The position numbers were made by a program, and so were the translations under genes. From NCBI GenBank assembly GCA_937988885.1, contig CALKHR010000110.1:62001-126000 (forward strand): a stretch of DNA of 64,000 nt. Direction: 5' to 3'. Below are positions 34,545-42,980 of the stretch, piece after piece. This DNA comes from an uncultured Roseiflexaceae bacterium. Its GTDB lineage: Bacteria; Chloroflexota; Chloroflexia; Chloroflexales; Roseiflexaceae. Each line of letters starts with the position of its first letter. Positions within the stretch are counted from its first letter, which is position 1. The notes beneath the pieces were generated by a model. The model worked only from the letters and a program-made list of their open reading frames with translations, searched no databases and was not told the origin of the DNA.

Positions 34545-35084
34545 ATGGCAGTTCGTAGTCAAGAAATCCGTAGTACCGTTTCCCGACACGGTAGCGCCCC
34601 GACGCGCCCTACAATCGCCATTCCTTCCATACCATTGAGCAGTGCCTCCTATGCGATCACCATCGTATTGGCGCTGCTGGCGATCTACGCTGTGATGGGG
34701 CACATCGTCAGCTGGGGTAGCAGTCGCCTCGACGATCTGCGCTACGGTTCCACCCGTACCTTCCAAATGGATGCTGTGGTTGGCCACAACGACGGTGCTG
34801 GCACACCCACCCATTTTATCGCAATGAACCTGAATCGGCAGGTGATCGTGATCGAGATCCCCGGTGGTGACCCAAGCCAAACGCGCACGCTGACCGGCCC
34901 ATACCTCTTTGGTGCCAACGAGGATAAAACGCCGGTGCTGTTGCGGCTCGATGATCTCAATCGAGATGGCGCGAAGGACTTGATCGTCAGTGTGAAGAAC
35001 GAGGAAATCGTCTATCTGAACAAAGGTACCGAATTCCAGCCGATCACTCCCGAAGAGCGGGCGCAGATCCTTGCTCTGCAATGA
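34545..35084 (+). CDS. single-pass membrane protein with a calcium-loop-like motif
   Basis: A 179-residue protein of unknown function. Residues 1-30 are polar, 33-55 form one transmembrane helix (YAITIVLALLAIYAVMGHIV), and the remaining C-terminal domain is probably extracytoplasmic. That domain contains LDDLNRDGAKDLIVSV, which has the DxNxDGxxD pattern of FG-GAP/dockerin-type calcium loops. A perfect AGGAGG site lies upstream of the ATG. It is transcribed from the promoter with the LexA-like box and followed by a terminator, so it is monocistronic. Confidence 0.75.
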   Translation: MAVRSQEIRSTVSRHGSAPTRPTIAIPSIPLSSASYAITIVLALLAIYAVMGHIVSWGSSRLDDLRYGSTRTFQMDAVVGHNDGAGTPTHFIAMNLNRQVIVIEIPGGDPSQTRTLTGPYLFGANEDKTPVLLRLDDLNRDGAKDLIVSVKNEEIVYLNKGTEFQPITPEERAQILALQ

Positions 35085-35111
35085 CCCGATCGGTAGCATT
35101 GAACAACATTG

Positions 35112-35141
35112 CGCCCCGATCCTCTTCATAGGACCGGGGCG
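35112..35141 (+). terminator. intrinsic terminator
   Basis: CGCCCCG/CGGGGCG with an inner TCCT/AGGA pairing, followed by TTTCGTTTGTT. It ends the transcript of the preceding membrane protein. Confidence 0.8.
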
Positions 35142-35263
35142 TTTCGTTTGTTCACTTAGCATGCTACCATAGCTTTCACACAAAAACAACCGACACATGG
35201 CTGATCTCTCATCACCATTCTTCGTGTATACTCTGCCTAACTAGCACCATACAGGAGTACCAT

Positions 35264-35674
35264 GTGAATCGAGTGCCTGAACGTTCACGGTTCTCTGCGT
35301 CTGTCATCGAGGACGATCCGATCAAACAACAACAACAACTCGATGAAGCGCAACAGATCATCCGTGATCTTCTGCGGCAGATCAAACAAGAGCAGGCTAA
35401 GTACGATAAAGTCGCCCGTGCTTATCAGACCACTGTCGCAAACCTCGTGAATATCACGCAAGATAACAACGCGCTTGAGCGAGAACGCGATATGTGGCGT
35501 GGGCGTGCTCAAGGCTTGGCCGAACCGATCGACCTCGCCAGTGGTGAATTTCGGCTGACACCCGCCGAGATCAGCGCCATACGCAAAGCCATCGCACGAT
35601 TGCATCACCCCGATACTGGAGGCGATAGCGAGCGTCTCAAGGCTTGGAACGCTGCGCTTGATGCGCTTGAATAG
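35264..35674 (+). CDS. small coiled-coil protein with J-domain-like C-terminus
   Basis: A 136-residue protein starting at GTG. Residues 20-85 are predicted coiled coil rich in Gln, Glu and Arg. The C-terminal 45 residues resemble a shortened J-domain: a helix LTPAEISAIRKAIARL, the HPD tripeptide in LHHPDTGGD, then a helix with KAWNAALDAL like the family's NxAY segment. HPD is the motif with which DnaJ proteins stimulate Hsp70. No DnaK is nearby. The family as a whole is unknown to me. Confidence 0.72.
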   Translation: MNRVPERSRFSASVIEDDPIKQQQQLDEAQQIIRDLLRQIKQEQAKYDKVARAYQTTVANLVNITQDNNALERERDMWRGRAQGLAEPIDLASGEFRLTPAEISAIRKAIARLHHPDTGGDSERLKAWNAALDALE

Positions 35675-35818
35675 CTGTTTCCTAAATCAAACCCCCAAAA
35701 TCCCCCGTTTCTATCGCAAATCATATACAAACGGCGTTTTGGAAGATACCATACGACAAAAGCATGTGGTATCATTTTAGTCTATTGATAATCGTTGTAA
35801 TGAAGCACAGCAAGATAC

Positions 35819-35839
35819 CCCTGCGAGTTCTTCGCAGGG
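35819..35839 (+). promoter_or_regulatory. leader hairpin upstream of the ABC exporter gene
   Basis: CCCTGCGA/TCGCAGGG pairs around a 5-nt loop and is followed by TTCTGCTGTTT and then the GGAGA ribosome binding site. It could be a terminator for upstream transcription or an attenuator. An inverted repeat GATACCA/TGGTATC further upstream (35745-35772) surrounds a possible TATCAT -10 box. Confidence 0.45.
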
Positions 35840-35866
35840 ATTCTGCTGTTTGGAGATAGAGAACAT

Positions 35867-37747
35867 ATGGATGGACACCCCCGGGGCGGGCGCGGTCCGC
35901 GGGCATCGGACCAGAAAGAGGCGCCGAAAACTTGGCGCGAGCGCCTCAACGATGCTCGCACGGCCTTTGGCAATATTCCTGGCGCATTCCAACTCGTTTG
36001 GGGCGCCGATAAATTCAATACCTGTGTGATGGCCGTGCTGACGCTGATCAGCGCCGCGCTGCCAGCCAGCCAAGCTTGGGTCGCCAAGCTGATCATCGAC
36101 TCCGTGATCAATTCGATCAGCATTGGGGCAACCGCACAAATTGGCCTGCAAGCCGCGCTCCCGTACTTGCTGTTCGAGTTCGGCCTGATCATGCTGAGCG
36201 CGATCATCTCACAGATACGGCGCTTATCGGAGCACGTGCTGAACGCTCGGCTTGGACATCACATCAACAGCGCGGTGATCTCCAAGGCCCTCACCCTCGA
36301 TCTGCAATACTTCGAGGATGCCAACTTCTACGATAAACTCCAGAACGCCCGTCGCGAAGCGGATTTCCGCGCGCTCGGCATCATCAACGGCGGCTTCTTG
36401 GTGGTGCAAAACACCATCACACTGCTGTCGTTCGCTGCGATCCTGATCGCCTTCAACCCGCTGATCGCGTTGATCCTGTTCGGTGCCACGATCCCCTCGT
36501 TCATCGCGCAGAGCCGCTACAGCAGCCTGTACTTCCGGCTGATCACGTGGCGCGCCCCCGAAGCCCGCCGTATGAACTACCTAGAGCATCTGCTGACGGT
36601 CGATAACACCGTCAAGGAGATCAAGCTGTTCGGCTTAGGACAGCCGTTGTTGAACCGCTACACCGACCTGTTCTGGAAGTTCTTCCGCGAGGATGTGAGC
36701 TTGGCGCGCCGTCGCTCATTGATCAGCTTGGTGTGGGGCCTGTTTGCCTCCGCAAGCTACTACGCGGCCTACGCTTGGATCATCTACGAAGCGGTGAGCG
36801 GCAACATCACGATCGGTAGCATGACGTTCTACCTGACGCTGTTCCGCCAGAGCCAAGGCACCTTCCAAGGGCTGTTCGAGAACATCAACCGGCTGTATGA
36901 GAACGGCCTGTTTATGGACAATCTGTTCAGCTTCTTGGATCTGACGCCTCAGATGGATAACACCGCGTCTCCCAAGCCAATGCCTGCGAAGTTCCAGCAG
37001 GGCTTGGAGTTCCGCAATGTGTCGTTCCGCTACCCGGGCCGCGAGGATTGGGCGCTCCGCAATGTGAGCATCAAAATCACGCCGGGTGAGAAGTTGGCCT
37101 TGGTTGGCCCAAACGGCGCTGGCAAAACCACGATGATCAAGCTACTCACGCGGCTCTACGATCCGACCGAGGGTCAGATTCTGCTCGACGGCGTTGACCT
37201 GCGCGATTACGACATCGAGGAGCTGCGCCAGCGCATCGGTGTGATCTTCCAGGACTTCGTGCGCTATCAGCTCACGGTGCGCGAGAATATCGGCTTTGGA
37301 CAGATCAACGAGCTAGACAACACCGCCCGCATCGAAGAGGCTGCCGAGCGCGGCGGCGCCGACGAGGTGGTGGAGGAACTACCACAGGGTATGGACACGA
37401 TGCTGGGGCGCTGGTTCGAGAAAGGCCACGAGCTCTCCGGCGGGCAGTGGCAGAAGATCGCGCTGGGCCGTGCGTTTATGCGCGATGGCGAGGTGCTGGT
37501 GCTCGACGAGCCGACCTCTGCCCTCGACGCCGAGCGCGAGTACGAGATCTTCCAGCGGTTCCGCGAGTTGACCGAGGGCAAGATCGCCGTGCTGATCTCG
37601 CACCGCTTCAGCACGGTGCGCATGGCCGATCGCATCGCGGTGATCGAGGACGGCCAGATCGCCGAGCTTGGCTCGCACGAGGAGCTTGTGGCGCGCCAGG
37701 GCACCTACGCGCGGCTGTTCGAGATGCAGGCCGAGGGGTATCGCTAA
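35867..37747 (+). CDS. ABC transporter, fused permease and ATPase (exporter type)
   Basis: A 626-residue half-transporter. Residues 45-340 form the six-helix exporter membrane domain. The nucleotide-binding domain has Walker A GPNGAGKTT (about 411-419), the signature LSGGQ (about 523), Walker B VLVLDEPTSALD (about 543) and the switch His in LISHRFSTV. The glycine- and arginine-rich N-terminus of about 30 residues is unusual. It probably works as a homodimer since no partner is next to it. Related proteins export lipids, peptides or antibiotics; the substrate is not evident. A terminator follows. Confidence 0.9.
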   Translation: MDGHPRGGRGPRASDQKEAPKTWRERLNDARTAFGNIPGAFQLVWGADKFNTCVMAVLTLISAALPASQAWVAKLIIDSVINSISIGATAQIGLQAALPYLLFEFGLIMLSAIISQIRRLSEHVLNARLGHHINSAVISKALTLDLQYFEDANFYDKLQNARREADFRALGIINGGFLVVQNTITLLSFAAILIAFNPLIALILFGATIPSFIAQSRYSSLYFRLITWRAPEARRMNYLEHLLTVDNTVKEIKLFGLGQPLLNRYTDLFWKFFREDVSLARRRSLISLVWGLFASASYYAAYAWIIYEAVSGNITIGSMTFYLTLFRQSQGTFQGLFENINRLYENGLFMDNLFSFLDLTPQMDNTASPKPMPAKFQQGLEFRNVSFRYPGREDWALRNVSIKITPGEKLALVGPNGAGKTTMIKLLTRLYDPTEGQILLDGVDLRDYDIEELRQRIGVIFQDFVRYQLTVRENIGFGQINELDNTARIEEAAERGGADEVVEELPQGMDTMLGRWFEKGHELSGGQWQKIALGRAFMRDGEVLVLDEPTSALDAEREYEIFQRFRELTEGKIAVLISHRFSTVRMADRIAVIEDGQIAELGSHEELVARQGTYARLFEMQAEGYR

Positions 37748-37769
37748 TCGTACGTATGGAGAGGGAGAG

Positions 37770-37804
37770 GCGCGGGTGTGGGGTGCGATACCCTGCACCC
37801 GCGC
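37770..37804 (+). terminator. intrinsic terminator between convergent genes
   Basis: GCGCGGGTG/CACCCGCGC with an inner GGT/ACC pairing, followed by TGTTGTTT. It lies 22 bp after the ABC exporter gene and just beyond the end of the convergent prenyltransferase gene. Confidence 0.75.
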
Positions 37805-37815
37805 TGTTGTTTCGG

Positions 37816-38835
37816 CTAACTGCGCCGACCGACCAGGCTTTCGGCGAGACCTCGCAGTTGCGCAAGCGCCTCGGCGTCGCCGCCTTGGATCGAATCGAGC
37901 GCCTGCATCGCTTGGGAATGGTAGTGCGCCGCGACACCCTCGGTGTAGCCCTGCGCCCCAACTTCGTCGAGAATGGCGAGCATCTGAGCAACATCGGCAT
38001 CGCTGGCATGATTTTTGCTGTACAGATTCGCCAGGTCTTCGCGGCGATCAGCATGTTGCAAAGCATATATCACCGGTAAACTCAGCTTATGTCGATACAA
38101 ATCAGCGGCAGCTGGTTTACCCGTCACGCTAGGCTCACCCCAGATTCCTAGTACATCATCTTGTATCTGGAACGCTAGCCCAAGATTCTGGCCAAAATCA
38201 AAGAGAGCTTTGGCGGTTGCCACATCTGCCCCTCCGACGATCGCACCAATACTTGTCGACGCCGCAACAAGAGCTGCGGTCTTCCGGCTGATCATCGCAA
38301 GGTAATCGGCCTCGCCAATTCGTAGATCGCCCTCATAGCTCAGGTCGAGGAATTGCCCTTCGCAGACTGTCAAAATAGTCTGATCGAAGCGTTTGATCAC
38401 CTCTAAGGCGATTTCGGCAGGCACGCCCGCCTCTTGCAGCCGATGAATCGCGAGGTGAGCGACGATCAACAGGCCATCGCCGGTGTTGATACCTTGTGCA
38501 AGGCCCCAAAGCTTCCAGACGGTCGGGCGACCACGGCGCGTTTCACTCTGATCCTCAATGTCATCGTGAATGAGCGTGAAGTCGTGGACGAGCTGAATGG
38601 CGGCTGCGAGAGGCAGGGCTTTCTGGATATCACCACCGGCAGCGCGGCAAGCCAACAGGACGAGGTAGGGGCGCAGCAGCTTCCCAGCCACCGAGTCGCT
38701 CGGGGCGAGGTTTTCGTCTCGCCAGCCGAGTTGATACTGCTGCATGGCATAAAACCGTTCCACACGAGCTTCAAACTGAGGAAACGCCTCGCGCATCGCG
38801 GCCTGAACAGTTATGCGAGATTGTTCTAAGTTCAT
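37816..38835 (-). CDS. polyprenyl (geranylgeranyl-type) diphosphate synthase
   Basis: A 339-residue trans-isoprenyl diphosphate synthase that condenses isopentenyl diphosphate with allylic diphosphates. The first aspartate-rich motif is DDIED (residues 91-95), followed by RRGRPTVW. The second reads QIQDDVLGIWGEPSVTGKP (about 221-239), with the IWG form common to bacterial GGPP synthases, although the last Asp of a strict DDxxD is Gly. Product length (C15-C20 or longer) cannot be judged reliably. It is divergent from the BlaI-family gene, and the shared 220-bp region has repeated TAGTA motifs and a 10-bp inverted repeat. Confidence 0.9.
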   Translation of the reverse strand: MNLEQSRITVQAAMREAFPQFEARVERFYAMQQYQLGWRDENLAPSDSVAGKLLRPYLVLLACRAAGGDIQKALPLAAAIQLVHDFTLIHDDIEDQSETRRGRPTVWKLWGLAQGINTGDGLLIVAHLAIHRLQEAGVPAEIALEVIKRFDQTILTVCEGQFLDLSYEGDLRIGEADYLAMISRKTAALVAASTSIGAIVGGADVATAKALFDFGQNLGLAFQIQDDVLGIWGEPSVTGKPAAADLYRHKLSLPVIYALQHADRREDLANLYSKNHASDADVAQMLAILDEVGAQGYTEGVAAHYHSQAMQALDSIQGGDAEALAQLRGLAESLVGRRS

Positions 38836-38910
38836 CGTTTATCTCTATAGTACGACAGTCGCTTGTAATCTTGCTGTCATCTTATGTAACCGGCTAGTAA
38901 TCAAAACCTA

Positions 38911-38962
38911 TTGTTGTTTGCGTCGCGGACTAGTAAACTGCAATCAGTGAAGCAAACAACAA
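38911..38962. promoter_or_regulatory. inverted repeat with repeated TAGTA motifs in a divergent promoter region
   Basis: TTGTTGTTTG (38911-38920) and CAAACAACAA (38953-38962) are perfect inverted repeats 32 bp apart. TAGTAA or TAGTAC occurs at 38848, 38895, 38931 and 38965. BlaI-family repressors bind dyads containing TACTA/TAGTA, so these may be operator half-sites for the adjacent regulator. Confidence 0.45.
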
Positions 38963-39055
38963 GTTAGTACGCATCGCAGTAAGTTGTTTACCGTATGTGT
39001 ACGCGAACACCAAAGTCAGCAATCGGCGGACACGCCATTGAAAGGAGCCATACCC

Positions 39056-39475
39056 ATGCCGCTTAACATGCGTTTTCGCTTCAGCCCAACCAAGGATGGC
39101 CTAGTCAAAGTGCTGGGTCCGCTAGAGACTGAGATCATGCAGATCATCTGGCGCGACGAGCGCAGCACAGTGAAGAAGGTCCACCGCAAGCTCTCGCAGA
39201 ACCGCGACATCGCCTACACCACCGTGATGACCACGATGAGTCGCTTGGCCGAGAAGGGTGTCCTCAACCGTCACCGCGAAGGCTTGGCCTATGTGTATAC
39301 TCCGGCGATCAAGGAAGAAGAGTTTGTGACGTTGGTGGTTCAACAGGTGCTCGATGGTCTACTCGATGACTATAGCGAGACAGCGATCAATTACATGGTC
39401 GAATATCTGAGCCACCACGACCGCAGCAAGTTGGAACAGTTGCAGAAGGCGTTGCAGGGCCGACTGGCTGCGTGA
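39056..39475 (+). CDS. BlaI/MecI/CopY-family transcriptional repressor
   Basis: A 139-residue winged-helix regulator. Residues 15-85 match the family: LGPLETEIMQIIW, VKKVHRKLSQ, and the recognition-helix region IAYTTVMTTMSRLAEKGVL. The C-terminal half forms the dimerisation helices and has the LVVQQVLDGLL segment. The ATG at 39056 follows AAAGGAG; the longer frame from 38984 has no ribosome binding site. No BlaR1/MecR1-type sensor protease lies beside it, so the inducing signal is unknown. It may repress the divergent prenyltransferase and itself. Confidence 0.9.
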   Translation: MPLNMRFRFSPTKDGLVKVLGPLETEIMQIIWRDERSTVKKVHRKLSQNRDIAYTTVMTTMSRLAEKGVLNRHREGLAYVYTPAIKEEEFVTLVVQQVLDGLLDDYSETAINYMVEYLSHHDRSKLEQLQKALQGRLAA

Positions 39476-39564
39476 AGAGAAACGGGCGAAGAGTGAACAT
39501 CTTGCATCGCGCGTCACCCAACGCGAACATACGAGCCACGTGCATGCAAGATGTTCCCCGCTCG

Positions 39565-41013
39565 TTAAACGATAGTTCCCCAAAGGTCGTACTCAAGCGC
39601 CTGGGATACTTGCACCGTTACAAGGCTGCCGGGCGCTGCCGAACCCCATGCGAACACCTGTCCATCCACCTCTGGCGCGTCGCGGAATGATCGTCCTACA
39701 ACGAGCGGCGCGCCGGTATCATCCGCCCCTTCACCCTCGACAAGTATTTGAATGGTGCGCCCAACCCAGCGTCGATTCCGTTCGAGTGAAATGCCCTGTT
39801 GGAGTTGCATGACTTCGTGCCAGCGCCGCTCGATCACCTGACTGCGCACCTGACCAGGCAATGTCGCGGCGTGGGTCCCGGGTTCTTGTGAATAGCGGAA
39901 TACACCTACACGATCGATCTTTGCTTCCTGCAAGAATTCGAGCAAGGCGTTAAATTCCTCGCGCGTCTCCCCAGGAAACCCAACAATAAAGGTTGAGCGT
40001 AACGCGAAATCGGGCATTGCAGCGCGCAGGTCACGGATGATGCCCAGCGTTCGCTCGGTATCTGGCGGGCGGCGCATGCGGCGCAGCGTGTCCGGATGCG
40101 CATGCTGTAGCGGCATGTCCAAATAAGCGCAGATCTGCGGGTGCCGCGCCATCGTCTCGATCAGGCGCGGGGTGACGCCGTGCGGGTAAGCGTACATCAG
40201 CCGGATCCAGATATCCTGCGGCAGTTCCTCGCAGAGCGTGTCGAGCAGAGTCGCCAGACCGTCCTTCAGCTTAAGGTCGCGGCCATAATCGGTGAGGTGT
40301 TGGGCCACCAGCACGATTTCGCGCACACCCTGAGCCACCAGCGCACGGGCCTCGCCAATGATGGCGCCGACCGCCTTCGAGCGCATATCGCCTTTGAAGG
40401 ATGGGATGGTGCAGAACGCGCAGCGCAGGTTGCAGCCGTCGGAGATCTTGAGGTAGGCCGATGGGCCAGTGGCGCGGCGCTCGATCGGGGCGGTGCGCCA
40501 ATCGGCGTAGGCGCCCGGCACGCTCAGCAGATCCTCGGAGGACGATTGGGCGGGCGACTGCACGGCGACGAGCGGCACATCGATGTCGATGGTGCGGCTG
40601 GCGGGCGCTGGCGCTGCCGACATGCTCAGCGGGATAAACTCGTTGGTTGCGCGCGGCTGGGCGGCGCCATTCGAGGTAGCCGGGCCGACGACCTCACCGA
40701 TCTTGAGCCATTCGCGGGTGCCAAGCACCGCATCGATGCCGGGAACCGCTTTGACGAGTTCGCCGTGGCTCTCGGCCATGCAGCCCGCCGCGATCAGGCG
40801 TTGGCCTGGCGTTTTGGCGGCTGCCATCTCGCGCAATACGCTGAGCGTTTCGTCGCGAGCAGCGGCGATAAACGAGCAGGTGTTGACGATCAGGACATCG
40901 GCGGTCTCGGCTTGGTTGACCGAGGTATGGCCTTGTGCTTCGAGGATGCTGCTCATCCCCTCGCTATCAACTGCATTTTTCGGGCAACCAAGGGTAACGA
41001 TATGATACTTCAT
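39565..41013 (-). CDS. rimO: ribosomal protein S12 methylthiotransferase RimO
   Basis: A radical-SAM enzyme that adds a methylthio group to an aspartate of ribosomal protein S12. The N-terminal MTTase domain has Cys10, Cys46 and Cys78 for one iron-sulfur cluster. The radical SAM motif CNLRCAFC supplies Cys194, Cys198 and Cys201 for the second, and a TRAM domain ends the protein. At 482 residues it is about 40 longer than E. coli RimO, owing to an Ala/Pro/Ser-rich insert at about 110-180 between the first two domains. It lies 51 bp downstream of yajQ. RimO rather than MiaB is supported by the LGCPKNAVDSE start. Confidence 0.95.
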   Translation of the reverse strand: MKYHIVTLGCPKNAVDSEGMSSILEAQGHTSVNQAETADVLIVNTCSFIAAARDETLSVLREMAAAKTPGQRLIAAGCMAESHGELVKAVPGIDAVLGTREWLKIGEVVGPATSNGAAQPRATNEFIPLSMSAAPAPASRTIDIDVPLVAVQSPAQSSSEDLLSVPGAYADWRTAPIERRATGPSAYLKISDGCNLRCAFCTIPSFKGDMRSKAVGAIIGEARALVAQGVREIVLVAQHLTDYGRDLKLKDGLATLLDTLCEELPQDIWIRLMYAYPHGVTPRLIETMARHPQICAYLDMPLQHAHPDTLRRMRRPPDTERTLGIIRDLRAAMPDFALRSTFIVGFPGETREEFNALLEFLQEAKIDRVGVFRYSQEPGTHAATLPGQVRSQVIERRWHEVMQLQQGISLERNRRWVGRTIQILVEGEGADDTGAPLVVGRSFRDAPEVDGQVFAWGSAAPGSLVTVQVSQALEYDLWGTIV

Positions 41014-41064
41014 CTTTGCCTATGTATTCTGCGGGACAGTTCTATGCTCAACCCGCGCCTGGTG

Positions 41065-41562
41065 TTAACGATAGTTTGTAAATTGCAGCGCGACCGGGAA
41101 TTCCTCTTGCTGCTCCTTGAGAAAGCGAATGATCGCTTGAAGCTCATCTTTATTTTTGCTGCCGACCCGCAGCGCATCGCCGTGGATACGGGGCTGCACT
41201 TTGGGGAAGCGCTCACGGATCATCTTCTGTAGTTTTTTGGCGAAGTCGTCGGGGATGCCTTGCTGCAGGGTAGCAACTTGACGCACGCGCAGGGCACCGA
41301 TCTCCTCGGGCTTGTTGAAGGAGAGGATCTTGAGCGAGAGGCCGCGCCGCAGCACTTTGGTCTGCACAATATCGCGCACGGCGTCGAGGCGCATCTCAGA
41401 ATCGGTGGTGATGGTTACTTCTTTTTCGCCAAGGACAATCTCGGTTTTGCTATCTTTGAGATCGTAGCGTGTGTTGACCTCGCGTCGAGCTTGATCAATA
41501 GCGTTTACCAACTCTTGACGATCAAATTCAGAAACAATATCAAAGGTGCTTTCGGCTGGCAT
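41065..41562 (-). CDS. yajQ: YajQ-family nucleotide-binding protein
   Basis: A 165-residue protein of the UPF0234/YajQ family. The family start ESTFDIVSEFDRQELVNA, the middle RYDLKDSK and the C-terminal IHGDALRVGSKNKDELQ are all present. Some members bind cyclic di-GMP or nucleic acid; the role here is unknown. The start is the ATG at 41560-41562, which gives the standard N-terminus; a longer frame upstream is not supported. It sits between the rodZ-like gene and rimO on the same strand. Confidence 0.95.
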   Translation of the reverse strand: MPAESTFDIVSEFDRQELVNAIDQARREVNTRYDLKDSKTEIVLGEKEVTITTDSEMRLDAVRDIVQTKVLRRGLSLKILSFNKPEEIGALRVRQVATLQQGIPDDFAKKLQKMIRERFPKVQPRIHGDALRVGSKNKDELQAIIRFLKEQQEEFPVALQFTNYR

Positions 41563-41666
41563 ATGTCTACTCCATTCACCAATGAGCGCCGTTGCAAACA
41601 GCGGCCATGGCACATGGCAGGTTGGGAGCTGTTTCCAGGGCTAGTTATGAACTGAAACGTAAAATT

Positions 41667-41683
41667 GGGGGGCAATGCCCCCC
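41667..41683 (-). terminator. intrinsic terminator of the rodZ-like gene
   Basis: GGGGGGC and GCCCCCC pair around a 3-nt loop; on the minus strand the stem is followed by AATTTT. It lies 28 bp after the rodZ-like stop codon. Confidence 0.7.
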
Positions 41684-41711
41684 TCCACCTACTCGGATCG
41701 GCGCGGTACGC

Positions 41712-42536
41712 TTATGGTGGCCAACTAATGGTACGAACTTCGCCATTACGGGCATTGACACAGCAGAGTTCTTGACCATTGATGACGACGGTTACAACCC
41801 CAGCATTACCTGCTCGAATAGAGATCGAACGTTGGGCTCGGACTGTAAACGACTGGCCGGGAGCGAGGACGCGAGCAAAGACCTCGACGCCATCCTGACG
41901 GATCGAAAGCCATGAACCAGGATTATCGCCTTCTGCGATGCGCACTTCTCCAAAGATCGGCGCATCGGCGACCTCTGTCGCCTGCGCGGTAGGAGTGACA
42001 GCGCCTCCTGCGACATCGAGCGGAGCACGCGTTGGTGGAACAGCCGTCTCGCCAGTCACGATGGCCGGCAGCGCTGTAGCATCGGGGCGACTCGTAGGTA
42101 GCGGCAGCGGTGTTGGGACGGAGGTGGGTTGGTTGCTGACCTGCTGTTGACTTGTATTGCCAATCTGGTTGGTCATGCTCAACGCAATGTATGTCAGGGC
42201 AACCAGAATGAGTACCACGGAAAACACACCCACAAAGCTCGGCAACGCGAAGCTACGGATTCGTGGTGAAGATGTGGCAGGTACGATTCGTATCGGCTCA
42301 CTCAGCCCACGCTCACGGCGATAAAGTTCGATCAACTCCTCAGTGGGCAGGTTTAAGTATGTACCGTAGTTTCGAATGAATCCACGGGCGTAAACATCAC
42401 CGGGAAGGTGCTGAAAATCGCCGTCCTCAAGGGCTACGAGGTAACGCTGTAAGATCCGAGTTTCGACAGCGGCCTGCGCTAGCCCAATGCCCTGACTTTC
42501 GCGGGCTGCACGCAAGCGCTCACCAAGCTGACTCAT
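41712..42536 (-). CDS. rodZ: RodZ-like membrane protein with HTH and DUF4115 domains
   Basis: A 274-residue protein with the RodZ layout. Residues 1-70 form a Cro/C1-type HTH (LGERLRAARESQGIGLAQAA) with the RodZ-type GDVYARGFIRNYGTYL segment. One transmembrane helix lies at about 98-120, a Pro/Thr-rich linker follows, and a C-terminal domain (about 195-272) resembles DUF4115. RodZ links MreB to the elongation machinery and helps set cell shape. No mreB gene is in the window. A strong hairpin terminator follows. Confidence 0.88.
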   Translation of the reverse strand: MSQLGERLRAARESQGIGLAQAAVETRILQRYLVALEDGDFQHLPGDVYARGFIRNYGTYLNLPTEELIELYRRERGLSEPIRIVPATSSPRIRSFALPSFVGVFSVVLILVALTYIALSMTNQIGNTSQQQVSNQPTSVPTPLPLPTSRPDATALPAIVTGETAVPPTRAPLDVAGGAVTPTAQATEVADAPIFGEVRIAEGDNPGSWLSIRQDGVEVFARVLAPGQSFTVRAQRSISIRAGNAGVVTVVINGQELCCVNARNGEVRTISWPP

Positions 42537-42920
42537 GATACTGCTCTCTATTGCTGGCTTCTACTCCTGACGCCAACTGCTGTCGTCTCCGCTAAAATCC
42601 AATTTCATTATAGCATAAAACCTAGATCTAACATTCGTAGGACGTTGCATCAGAAAATACCACTAATTTGATATGATTTCTATGCATTACTCATTGAATA
42701 ACAAATAAAACGCACAAAAGTTCTACTATCTAACATCAAAATGTGTTGGATAGGGGCCATATTACCAAATTCGGTTGGACAGTAGCGCGATCAAGTTCGT
42801 TTTTGTCGGAGGCAGTAAGGATGTAACGCTTTTGTGGTGTCGAGGCACTGCTACGCGCATCGACATCCCCTTTCTTGAAAAGGCAGACATCAATCGAGAT
42901 TCGACAATATGCCGAGAAAG

Positions 42921-42956
42921 CAACAACCCTGGAAGCATAGGCTTCCAGGGTTGTTG
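42921..42956 (-). terminator. perfect 16-bp hairpin terminator
   Basis: CAACAACCCTGGAAGC and GCTTCCAGGGTTGTTG pair perfectly around an ATAG loop, 24 bp after the stop codon of the lipoprotein gene. The minus-strand continuation is CTTTCTC. The remaining 42537-42920 has AT-rich sequence and no gene that I can support. Confidence 0.8.
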
Positions 42957-42980
42957 TTACGATTCGTTTAGCGATTAAGC

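Noticed and set aside
42775..42978. 67-residue plus-strand frame before the lipoprotein gene end
   Set aside because: It runs into the perfect 16-bp terminator hairpin, starts at TTG without a ribosome binding site, and shows no motif.
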